DNA of 39,504 nucleotides from JAYFNU01 sp964460755 (GTDB lineage: Bacteria; Bacillota; Clostridia; Oscillospirales; Ruminococcaceae), in assembly GCA_964460755.1 (NCBI GenBank), contig CAYWQL010000015.1, positions 1 through 39,504 on the forward strand. The letters are read 5' to 3'. A program made the translations under genes and the position numbers. The notes beneath the pieces were generated by a model that had not been told where the DNA came from, searched no databases, and was given only the letters and a program-made list of their open reading frames with translations. Numbering within the stretch: position 1 is the stretch's first letter; each line of letters opens with the position of its first letter. Below are positions 29,050 to 37,900 of the stretch, one piece after another.

Positions 29050-31596
29050 ATGCTTGATGATGAAAATAAAAACCTAAACGGCTCGGGAGCGGACTTTTTC
29101 AAGGACGACTCCGGAATGGACGATTTTTTCGCAAAGCTTCAATCGAACAACGGAGAAGCGTCAACAAACGACGCCGAGGTTAAAAAGGAAGCCGACGAGA
29201 ATACGGCAGAAAAGAAGTCATACCGAAGCGACGCCGCCGAAGCGAAGAACGAGGGCGCACCGCAAAGAACGTCCGCGAAGAAGAAAAAACGGACGGGGCT
29301 TGACGCTTTTCTTTATAAATTAGGAATTGATACTGACAAGAGCGGCAACAGCGGAAGGTCGGGCGGTTCAAGATATGACGACAAGCCGAAAAAAGAGCTC
29401 ACAAAGGGACAAAAGGTTTGGCGCGTCATTTGGCGCACCGTGCTTTCGATTTTTTGCGTGTGCGTAATTATCGGTTGTGTTCTGTCGGTTGCGGTCGCGA
29501 TATATTTGGTTGACGCGACGGCGGACGACGATTCGCTTCTCGATTTAAACGAATTAAAGCTTAGCTATTCGACCGTGCTTATGGCAAAGAACAAGGAAAC
29601 GGGCGAGTGGGAGGAATACGAGCGTATTTACGGCGGTGAGAACCGTGTGTGGGTTAACTACGCCGATATGCCAAAATGCCTTATCGACGCGGCGGTCGCG
29701 AAGGAGGATAAGCGCTTTTGGAGCCACCACGGCGTTGACTGGCGCGGAACGGGCTACGCTTTCTTCAGCACCTATATCGCTCACAGCAGTAATGCCCGCG
29801 GCGGTTCGACCATAACCCAGCAGCTGATTAAGAATATCACGAACGAAAAGGCGGTCAGCGGAATAGAAGGCCCGCTTCGTAAAATAAGGGAAATCTATCG
29901 CGCGATTATGCTCGAGAAAAACTACTCGAAAGAGCAGATTATGGAGGCGTACCTCAATACCTTCCGTCTTAGCGGACAGCTTGGCGGAGTTGAGGCGGGC
30001 GCGAACTATTTCTTTGGCAAGACGACCTCGGAGCTGACGGCGGCGGAGAGCGCGGCAATCGTCTGTATAACCCAGAACCCGTCGGTTTACGGACCGATTG
30101 AAAATCCGGAAAACAACAAAAAAGACCGTGAAGACGTCGTGCTTTACCTTATGAATCAGCAGGGACTTTTGAGCGACGCCGATTATCAGGCGGCGCTTGC
30201 CGAAAGCGCGAACCTCGTTTTCCATGAGGGCGACCTTTCCGGCGAAAACGACGTGTACAGCTATTTCACAGATACGGCGATAAGCGAGATTTTAAAGGAC
30301 CTTGTCAAATACAACAAGATGACCCCCGAGGAGGCGTCAGACCTCTTCTTTACGGGCGGCTTAAAGGTCTACCTTACAATAGACACAGACATACAAAAGA
30401 CAATGGAGGAGTACGCGTACAATCCCGACAACTGGCCCAAGCTTCTCTATGAGGACGACGGCGTAACCCTCAAGGAGGACAAGTATCAGAATCAGGCGGC
30501 TATGGTCGTTATGGATTATAACGCAAACCTTCTTGGAATTATCGGCGGCGTTCGCGAGAAGACCGAGAGCCGCGGCTTTAACCGTGCCTATTCGGCGCTT
30601 CGTCAACCGGGCTCGTCCATGAAGCCAATCGCGGTTTACGCCCCGGGAATTGAGCTTAACTATATCAACTATTCAACTCTTATTGAAGACGCTCCGTGTG
30701 AAATCGACGACAACGGAGACCAATGGCCCCGTAACTATGACCGCGTGTTCGGCTATTACGGAAGCTCGGTCACGGTTTACAAGGCAATCGGCGTTTCTCT
30801 TAACACCGTCGCCGTAAAGGTGCTTAAAATGGTCGGTGCAGAGACTGCCTACGGTTTCTGTGAAACCAAATTCGGAATATCCTCCCTCGTCGACCTTGAC
30901 GATAACGTTTTCGATACCGTGTCGGGCAAGCGTATGATTGATAAGACCCTTTCCCTGGGTCTTGGCGGTCTTACCTATGGCGCGACCCCTTACGAGATGT
31001 GCGCGGCATACGTTCCGTTCGGCAACGGCGGCACATATTATACCCCCCACTGCTATTCGCAGGTCGTCAACTCCAACGGTGAGGTTATTCTCGACTCCTC
31101 GCAGACTATTCAGGAGGTTCAGGCAATTTCCGAGCAGACGGCGTTTATTATGAATCAGCTGTTACAGGGCGTCGCCCGCGAGGGTACTGCATATGACGCG
31201 AGAACGGGTAAGCTTCCGCAGGCGGGCAAGACGGGAACGTCGAGCGACGCTAAGGACTTCTGGCTTATGATGATGAACCCTTATTACTGTATGACTATGT
31301 GGCAGGGGTATGATGAGCCCGCGTATATGTCAACCTCAATAAGGGTAACAAAGCAGGCTGTAAAGTCGATAATGGGCACGATAAGCGCCGACCTTGAGTA
31401 CAAGGAATTCCCAAGCTGCAGCGAAGGAATCTTCACCGCTCAGGTCTGTACCGCTTCGGGCGACTATGCCTCCGCGGAATGTCCGTCGACCATGACGGGG
31501 TATTACAAAACCGGCAACGGCCCAACCCAAACCTGCGTCCATTCGCTTGCGCCTGTCCAAGAGGTTAAGTCGGAGGCTGACTTTAACGTCGATTAA
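29050..31596 (+). CDS. Class A penicillin-binding protein (PBP1-type peptidoglycan glycosyltransferase/transpeptidase)
   Basis: This 848-residue bifunctional cell-wall synthase has a long charged cytoplasmic tail (1-122). One membrane helix follows (about 123-153). The GT51 domain has catalytic Glu219 (AKEDKRFWSHHGVDWRG) and GGSTITQQLIKN. The transpeptidase has the SxxK Ser522 (GSSMKP), SLN (583-585) and KTGT (727-730). The C-terminus carries four Cys in a CSEG/VCTASG/ECPS/QTC pattern that could pair outside the cell. The start is set by AAAGGAG. It has its own promoter and terminator and is monocistronic. Confidence 0.95.
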   Translation: MLDDENKNLNGSGADFFKDDSGMDDFFAKLQSNNGEASTNDAEVKKEADENTAEKKSYRSDAAEAKNEGAPQRTSAKKKKRTGLDAFLYKLGIDTDKSGNSGRSGGSRYDDKPKKELTKGQKVWRVIWRTVLSIFCVCVIIGCVLSVAVAIYLVDATADDDSLLDLNELKLSYSTVLMAKNKETGEWEEYERIYGGENRVWVNYADMPKCLIDAAVAKEDKRFWSHHGVDWRGTGYAFFSTYIAHSSNARGGSTITQQLIKNITNEKAVSGIEGPLRKIREIYRAIMLEKNYSKEQIMEAYLNTFRLSGQLGGVEAGANYFFGKTTSELTAAESAAIVCITQNPSVYGPIENPENNKKDREDVVLYLMNQQGLLSDADYQAALAESANLVFHEGDLSGENDVYSYFTDTAISEILKDLVKYNKMTPEEASDLFFTGGLKVYLTIDTDIQKTMEEYAYNPDNWPKLLYEDDGVTLKEDKYQNQAAMVVMDYNANLLGIIGGVREKTESRGFNRAYSALRQPGSSMKPIAVYAPGIELNYINYSTLIEDAPCEIDDNGDQWPRNYDRVFGYYGSSVTVYKAIGVSLNTVAVKVLKMVGAETAYGFCETKFGISSLVDLDDNVFDTVSGKRMIDKTLSLGLGGLTYGATPYEMCAAYVPFGNGGTYYTPHCYSQVVNSNGEVILDSSQTIQEVQAISEQTAFIMNQLLQGVAREGTAYDARTGKLPQAGKTGTSSDAKDFWLMMMNPYYCMTMWQGYDEPAYMSTSIRVTKQAVKSIMGTISADLEYKEFPSCSEGIFTAQVCTASGDYASAECPSTMTGYYKTGNGPTQTCVHSLAPVQEVKSEADFNVD

Positions 31597-31610
31597 TAAC
31601 AGTACTTTTT

Positions 31611-31640
31611 GCCCGCCGAGGAAAATCGGCGGGCTTTTGT
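31611..31640 (+). terminator. Terminator of the PBP gene
   Basis: GCCCGCCGA (31611-31619) pairs with TCGGCGGGC (31626-31634), followed by a T-rich stretch. Confidence 0.9.
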
Positions 31641-31678
31641 TTTGACTGCTTTGGTATCTTCCATATGAGAAATGTTTG

Positions 31679-31687
31679 TGATATAAT
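31679..31687 (+). promoter_or_regulatory. Extended -10 promoter before the YhhN gene
   Basis: TGATATAAT (31679-31687) is an extended -10 with a weak -35 (TTCCAT, 31659-31664). Confidence 0.5.
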
Positions 31688-31716
31688 TAACGCAAAATGA
31701 AGGGATATGATTTTAT

Positions 31717-32367
31717 ATGAAATATATCTTTTTGGCGCTTTTCATTTTGTTTTCTTTAGCGCACCTTTACGGGAGCTTTATCGACGACAAGACAATCCGC
31801 AAATACACGAAGGGGTTTGTCTTGCTTTGCCTTCTCGCATATTATCTTCTGGCGGCGGGAACGATTAAGCCGCTTATCGTCGCGGCGCTTGCGTTTAGCC
31901 TTATTGGCGATATGCTTCTTCTCGGCAAGAGGTTTTTTGTGCTCGGCGGCGTAAGCTTTGCCTTCGCGCACGTCTGTTTCTCCCTTGCCTTCGCAAGCGG
32001 AACGGATTTTTCGAGAATACCCTTTTGGGTTTATATTGTCGCAGGGGCGGTTTATATCGGAATAATCGTAGCTATGCTCACGAGGGTTCGGCACTTCGCG
32101 TCGAAAACCTTTCTTGTCGGTGTGGGGGGATATCTTTTGGCGCTTTCGTCGACGGGGGCTTTTGCTCTGCTTCAGTTTATTTCAAACCCCTGTTTCGCAA
32201 CGGGACTTATTTTTGTCGGCGGACTTTTCTTCCTTGTTTCCGATGTAACTTTGCTTCGCTTTCGCCTTATTAAAGGCGTGAAGATTTGGCGCAACCACTT
32301 CCCGATAATGATAACCTATATTATTGCGGAGTTTTTGATAATTTACGGTACCATACTTTTAGGTTAA
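31717..32367 (+). CDS. YhhN-family (lysoplasmalogenase-like) membrane protein
   Basis: This is a 216-residue protein with seven or eight membrane helices. The family's conserved points are present: SLIGDMLLL, the FAFAHVCFSLAF His, and the late LVSDVTLL Asp. Animal TMEM86 members of this family hydrolyse lysoplasmalogen; bacterial members are mostly uncharacterised. Plasmalogens occur in anaerobic Clostridia, so that role is plausible but only inferred. The ABC exporter genes follow after 28 bases and are probably cotranscribed. Confidence 0.8.
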   Translation: MKYIFLALFILFSLAHLYGSFIDDKTIRKYTKGFVLLCLLAYYLLAAGTIKPLIVAALAFSLIGDMLLLGKRFFVLGGVSFAFAHVCFSLAFASGTDFSRIPFWVYIVAGAVYIGIIVAMLTRVRHFASKTFLVGVGGYLLALSSTGAFALLQFISNPCFATGLIFVGGLFFLVSDVTLLRFRLIKGVKIWRNHFPIMITYIIAEFLIIYGTILLG

Positions 32368-32395
32368 AACCCATTTTAGAGAGGAATTTTTAGAA

Positions 32396-33109
32396 ATGCT
32401 TAAAATCACAAATTATTCAAAATCATATTCGCCCGAAAAAAAGGCGGTCGAGGACCTTTCGCTTGAGGTCAAAGCAGGCGATCTGTTCGCTTTTATCGGA
32501 CATAACGGCGCGGGCAAAACGACGACGATTAAATCGGTCGTCGGCGTGCTTCCGTTCGAGGAGGGCAAAATCGAAATCGACGGAATAGATATCGCGAGCA
32601 ATCCTGTTGAGTGTAAAAAGAGAATTGCCTACGTTCCCGATAACCCCGACATTTACGAGGCGCTTTCGGGCATAGATTATCTGAATTTTATCGCGGACGT
32701 TTTCCGCGTGCCCTCGGACAAGCGGGAGCAGTTAATCAAAAAATACGCCGAGATGTTCGAGATAGATAAAGACCTAAACAATCCGATTTCCGACTATTCC
32801 CACGGAATGAAGCAGAAAATCGAGATTATAAGCGCGCTTGTACACGAGCCGAAGCTTCTTGTGCTCGACGAGCCCTTCGTGGGGCTCGACCCCAAGGCGG
32901 CGTTCACCGTCAAGACAATAATGAAGGATTTTTGCAAGCAGGGCGGCGCGATTTTCTTTTCGACGCATATTTTGGAGGTAGCGGAAAAGCTCTGCAACAA
33001 AATCGCGATAATCAAGGGCGGAAAGCTTGTAGCGTCGGGCGATATGGAAAAGGTCAAGGGTCAAAGCTCGCTTGAGGACGTATTTATGGAGTTGATTGAC
33101 CATGAGTAA
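32396..33109 (+). CDS. ABC transporter ATP-binding protein (exporter type)
   Basis: This 237-residue ATPase has Walker A (GHNGAGKTTTIKSVVG) and the signature YSHGMKQKIEIISALVHEP. Walker B is LLVLDEPFVGLDP, and the switch His lies in FFSTHILE. It belongs to the CcmA/DrrA-like subgroup that pairs with ABC-2-type permeases. The last 8 bases overlap the permease start, so the two are translated together. The substrate is unknown. Confidence 0.92.
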   Translation: MLKITNYSKSYSPEKKAVEDLSLEVKAGDLFAFIGHNGAGKTTTIKSVVGVLPFEEGKIEIDGIDIASNPVECKKRIAYVPDNPDIYEALSGIDYLNFIADVFRVPSDKREQLIKKYAEMFEIDKDLNNPISDYSHGMKQKIEIISALVHEPKLLVLDEPFVGLDPKAAFTVKTIMKDFCKQGGAIFFSTHILEVAEKLCNKIAIIKGGKLVASGDMEKVKGQSSLEDVFMELIDHE

Positions 33110-34664
33110 TTTTTCGATTCTTGTAAAGAACAATTTAAAGCTGCTTTTTAATTCTTTTAAAAATTCAAAGAGCAAGGGCAAGTTTGTCAGCTCGGGCGTT
33201 TTCCTTGTCTTCTGCACTCTTTTGGTGCTTGTTTCACTTGTGTCTAACGCCGTTATGCAGACGAGCAGTTATATTCAAATGGGCGAGCCTAAGATTGCGC
33301 TTTATTACGCGATGACCTATTCGCTTTTAATTTTGTTGCTTATGTCTACGCTTCGCGGCGCGACGACGGCTAAGACGACCGACGCCGACCTGCTTTTGTC
33401 CCTTCCGATAAAGAAAAGCACCGTTATTTTGAGCAAGAGCGTTTCAAAATATCTTTTTGAAACCATTCCCGTCGCGGCGTTTTTCCTTCCCTTTGTAGTT
33501 GTTTATTTCGTTATGGTCGACCACACGGTCGGTATGCTTCTTCGCGGACTGTTTATATTTCTTCTTATGCCGATGTTTTCCGTTGGCATATCCTATATTT
33601 TGAATTTTCTTATGTTTAAGCTTAGCAACCGCATAGCCAAGCCGCAAATGATAACGACGGTGCTTTCCCTTGTGCTTTTGTTCGGCTTTATGTACCTGAA
33701 TTTCAGCCTTAGCTCAAGCGTGGATATGGGCTCGACCGACGCTGTGCTTTCTTATTACGATAAGCTTAAGCCGTCGGTTTGGGGCGCGGAATTTATCGTC
33801 AACGGAGATATCGTGGGGATGGTGTATTTTCTGCTGATAGCGGTGCTTCCGTTCCTGTTGGGCGTCGTGCTTTTCACAAGCATATTCGGCGCGAATATGA
33901 GAAAGTGGCGTTCAAAGAACAAGACGCTTACCTTTACGCAAAGAACCCCTATGCAGGCGCTTTACAGAAAAGAGTTTAAAAGATATTTCGGCTGTTCAAT
34001 CTATGTTGTCAACACTATAATCGGGCCGTTATTCACCATTGCCATTACGGTACTTTTGTTGATTAGCACGGGCGGCGGCGAGATAAACGAAATGCTGAAC
34101 GACCCGACGATAAAGGGAAACCTTCCCATTATACTTATCGCAGCTTATAGCTTTATGCCGACTATGACGACCATATCGTCAAGCTCGATTTCTCTCGAGG
34201 GGAAAAACATTTCGATTTTGCGCGCCAACCCCATTGACGAGAAGAGTATATTCGGCGCGAAAATACTCGTCAACATCGTTATGACCCTTCCGACAACCTT
34301 CGTCTGCACCCTTGTCGCGGCGCTTTCGCAGGGCTTGTCTTTGGCTGATGAAGCCGCGCTTGTAATACTTCCGAGCATGGTCTGCGTGCTGATTTCGGTT
34401 CTCGGACTTTACGTTAACCTACTTTTACCGAAGCTTGACTGGGACAACGAGGTTACCGTCGTAAAACAGAGCGCCGCTGTCGCTGTCGCGCTTTTTTCGG
34501 GTATGGCGCTTACAGCTATACCGATTGTTGTCAGCCTTTTAGTCGAAGCGATACCCTTTGTCGGGAAAGCGCTTATCTGCGCGGTTTTCTATGCGCTTGT
34601 TTTGCTCTTGCTGTGGCGGCTTATTCTGACCGACGGCAAAAAACGTTTTATCAGTCTTTCGTAA
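33102..34664 (+). CDS. ABC-2-type exporter permease
   Basis: This is a membrane protein of 520 residues with about twelve hydrophobic segments in two blocks, divided by a charged stretch (MRKWRSKNKTLTFTQRTPMQALYRKEFKRYFG). The TDADLLLSLPIKKSTVILSKSVSKYLFE loop is typical of putative Bacillota ABC-2 exporters. The ATG at 33102 follows GGAG in the end of the ATPase gene; the TTG two codons earlier is less likely. With the ATPase it forms a complete exporter. What it exports cannot be told. Confidence 0.85.
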   Translation: MSNFSILVKNNLKLLFNSFKNSKSKGKFVSSGVFLVFCTLLVLVSLVSNAVMQTSSYIQMGEPKIALYYAMTYSLLILLLMSTLRGATTAKTTDADLLLSLPIKKSTVILSKSVSKYLFETIPVAAFFLPFVVVYFVMVDHTVGMLLRGLFIFLLMPMFSVGISYILNFLMFKLSNRIAKPQMITTVLSLVLLFGFMYLNFSLSSSVDMGSTDAVLSYYDKLKPSVWGAEFIVNGDIVGMVYFLLIAVLPFLLGVVLFTSIFGANMRKWRSKNKTLTFTQRTPMQALYRKEFKRYFGCSIYVVNTIIGPLFTIAITVLLLISTGGGEINEMLNDPTIKGNLPIILIAAYSFMPTMTTISSSSISLEGKNISILRANPIDEKSIFGAKILVNIVMTLPTTFVCTLVAALSQGLSLADEAALVILPSMVCVLISVLGLYVNLLLPKLDWDNEVTVVKQSAAVAVALFSGMALTAIPIVVSLLVEAIPFVGKALICAVFYALVLLLLWRLILTDGKKRFISLS

Positions 34665-34679
34665 AAAACGACAGAAAAA

Positions 34680-34706
34680 CGGCGCGATTTTCTCGCGTCG
34701 CTTTTT
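34680..34706 (+). terminator. Terminator of the ABC exporter operon
   Basis: CGGCGCGA (34680-34687) pairs with TCGCGTCG (34693-34700), with one G-U pair and a five-base loop, followed by CTTTTTG. Confidence 0.8.
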
Positions 34707-34744
34707 GTTAAATTAAAATGAATTATGCGCTTTAGATAATGACT

Positions 34745-34773
34745 TTGCCGGTTCTGCTATGATATACTATGCT
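34745..34773 (+). promoter_or_regulatory. Candidate promoter of the large surface-protein gene
   Basis: TTGCCG (34745-34750), a 17-base spacer and TATGCT (34768-34773). A 7-base inverted repeat GCTATGA/TCATAGC (34756-34762 and 34774-34780) surrounds the -10 and could be an operator. TGCTATGAT at 34755-34763 is an alternative extended -10. Confidence 0.5.
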
Positions 34774-34830
34774 TCATAGCAAGGTTAACTAAATATCGAC
34801 GATTATGACGGATAAAAATTATAATCTAAT

Positions 34831-34857
34831 CACAGGTGCTGTTTTAAAGTGCCTGTG
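34831..34857 (+). other. Leader hairpin of the surface-protein gene
   Basis: CACAGGTGCT pairs with AGTGCCTGTG (two G-U pairs) around a 7-base loop, followed by TTT only. It lies in the roughly 125-base leader and may act as an attenuator or mRNA stabiliser. Apart from this and the promoter, 34707-34902 shows nothing. Confidence 0.5.
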
Positions 34858-34902
34858 TTTAATATATGAATGAGAAGAAACAACGAAGCAAGGTGTGGAG
34901 AA

Positions 34903-37900
34903 ATGCGAAAAAAACTTAATAAGCTCATAGCCTGCCTGCTGGTTGTATTGTTTATGACAGAGCTTGTTCCATTCCCGGCGTTTGCTGCCGAGGGTAACGA
35001 TTCAGGCGTTCGTGCAATGATATATACCTATAATTCAGAAGGTACACTCAAAAGAGCAAAAAGATATTTTTCTTATCAGAGCTACGCCACCATTTGGAAT
35101 GACCTGTTTAATTACACATTTGTAAATGATGAAGCAAAAAGAGAGCTGCAGCTGTGCGAAAATTGGAATTTAACAGATACGTTGGAGGTAGGCGATTTGA
35201 CCTACGACGTAGGCATTGACCTAAACGGATATAATATCGACAGACAGCTTACAGAGTATAAAGAAAACGAAAGAGCGTTATATGTAAATAATAATACGGC
35301 TTTATATTCGCTGACTATTAGGGATACTTCAGCACAGGGCATAGGAAAAATTACCGGGGGCAATACGGACAACGGCGGCGGATTATATATTAAAGAAGGC
35401 AGGGTGTTGCTGTGCTCGGGCAATATCAGCGGCAACACGGCATATTTAGGCGGCGGCGTGTATGTGAGCGGCGGCGGAACGTTTGTTATGAGCGGCGGCG
35501 CTGTTACGGACAACGAGGCGAAAGGCTCGTCTGAAGGCGGCGGCGGCATTTACGTTTTTTCTACGGGTACCGTTAGCATCCAAGGCGGTGAAGTTGCCTA
35601 CAACAAGGCACATAACGGAGGGGGTATATATGGATATGCGCGCTCAAGCTTAGAGGTTGGTGTCAACGGCAAAATCACAAATAACACTGCGGAAAACTGC
35701 GGCGGCGGAATCAAAGGCGACACCGCTACAATAAAAGGCACAATAAGTCAAAATACTGCGGATTTGGGCGGCGGTTTATACATTAACGGCAATGCGACTC
35801 TTGTGGGCGCAAAAATCACACAAAACACAGCGAGCTCCGCGGGCGGCGGCCTTTATGTGATGGGCGATGAAGGGCATATTTACGACGTCTATCTCAAGGA
35901 TGGAACCGACATTACAGCTAACGCAGGCGGTGGGGTTTGCGCGGCGTACTGCAAGGTGCATCTTGGCGACGAGGGCACAAACGATACGGTTGTTGTAAAA
36001 GAAAACCTCGATTACGACCTGGGATTATCCATGGACAGCTCCACATTGAACTCGAAGATATTTTCTGCTTATACTCTTTCGGAGGATTCTCAAATCGGCA
36101 TATGCGTTCCGGGGATGGAGGACAGCTATACTATTATTGATTCGGGAAACTACGCGCAGGGAAATTTGTCAAAGCTCTTTTGCGATAAAGGCGGGTATTG
36201 TCTTGCGTTGGGGGACGGGACCTCTGTAGTTATGACCAAGGGAATCGCTTCGTATGCTTCAATTCCCGACGAATATAACGGCAAGCCGCTTCTTCGCGCT
36301 ACATTCGGGTTTTCCACCGCTGCGGGAGCTATGGCCGACGCAACGGCGGCCTGCTACTACAGCGACGGATATTTTATGTCAGGCGATGATTATTCCGGCG
36401 ACCCTCATGATTACAACGAGCATCTTGCTACGATGTCGCTGGCTATGGCGATGGCGGCGTTTGGGTGCAACGAGGGAGGAAACGATTATACCAACAAAGC
36501 AAAGCATATTAAACAGCTTTTTTCAGATATCGGAATGCAGGACATATACTTAAATCAATTTTTTAAGGAGCAGCCCGGTGCGGATTCTATGGGGGTGGCA
36601 ATGGCGCATAAGACGCTTTCCGACGGAACCATTCTTCTCCCGATTGCTTTAAGAGGAGCGAATTACGAATCGGAATGGGCGAGCAACGTGACAATAGGCG
36701 CCACAGGGGAGCACAAGGGCTTTTCTGATTCCGCAACTATTGTGTTTGATGAAGTGCAGGCGTATATCGCCGACAACAATTTGGATTCCTCCAAGATTAA
36801 ATTTTGGATAGCGGGCTTTTCCCGTGCCGGAGCAGTTTCCAACCTTACGGCAAAGCGCCTGACTCAAACATATGACGCCACGGGCAACAGAATTTTTGCC
36901 TATACCTTTGAAGCGCCTATGGGCGGCACAAAGGGAACGACGGGTTACACAAACATTAAAAATATCGTTAACCGCAACGATTTGGTGCCAAAAGTAGCTC
37001 CCTCTGATATGGGCTTTTGCCGTTACGGCGAGGATATTATGGTGCCGTATTACGAAACCGTCGCGACAGAATACGATACAGCCAGGACAAAAATGCTCGC
37101 GCAGCTTGCCGCTGTCAATTCGGGCGTGGTTTTTGACGACTCATTTAATACGGCGACCATCGAATATATGCGATACATATACGATATGGCTTTGTTTAAG
37201 GTTTTTGAAAACTACGCCGGAGTCAATTTTGGAAGTCCCCAGTTTGTTTACAAAGACAGAACAAGTGTATACAAGCAACAATGGGAGTATTTAGACAAAT
37301 TCCTTGAAAAGTTTGAATATTATTCTCTTAAATATCGCAGCGGGTTCAGCAGCACCCGAGAGTTTTACAGCACGGGCGAACCGTGGTCCTTCGAAACAAC
37401 ACCAACCTTTGAAGATTCTCTGAGATATTTGGTTTCGTGGCTGATGAGTATGAGCGGCGATAAAAAGAGCAGAATTACGAGCGGTCTGATAACCGCGTTT
37501 TCAAGCCTTCCCGTCAGCGATTCTTCAGACCTGTCTCTTAACGATATTTATATGGATGTTATCGGAGATTGGGCCAAATTGCGGGACGGACAAAAAAAAG
37601 ACATAATGGGTCAGATTCAAGACCTTATCTGCGATGAAAATTCTCCGGCGGGAAAAGAAATGACACAAACAGAACGGGATAAGCTGCGTGAGATTCTTCC
37701 GTCCATACTTACCCCTCTGTTCTACTTTGTGAATGGAGATTACGATAACGAACAACAGCGTATTTTAGGTACGCTTGCATACAATGCAAACTCCATCATG
37801 CAAGCCCATTACCCCGAGATTTGTATGGCGTGGCTTAGAACCGATGATTCGTTTTATAAAGATGAAGCGGCAAGATTCCCCGTAGAACAAGCCGAGGAAA

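Noticed and set aside
34707..34902. Cyclic-di-GMP riboswitch before the large surface gene
   Set aside because: I looked for the conserved core of the GEMM class because such genes often carry one, but only a simple hairpin is present.
35202..35549. Pro-rich open frame on the minus strand (115 codons)
   Set aside because: The Pro codons are simply the complement of the Gly codons of the surface-protein beta-helix on the plus strand.
35341..35950. Regularly spaced GGCGGCGG tracts that could suggest a CRISPR or satellite array
   Set aside because: Spacing and sequence vary and every tract is in the same coding phase as Gly codons of a beta-helix; there are no constant repeats with unique spacers.
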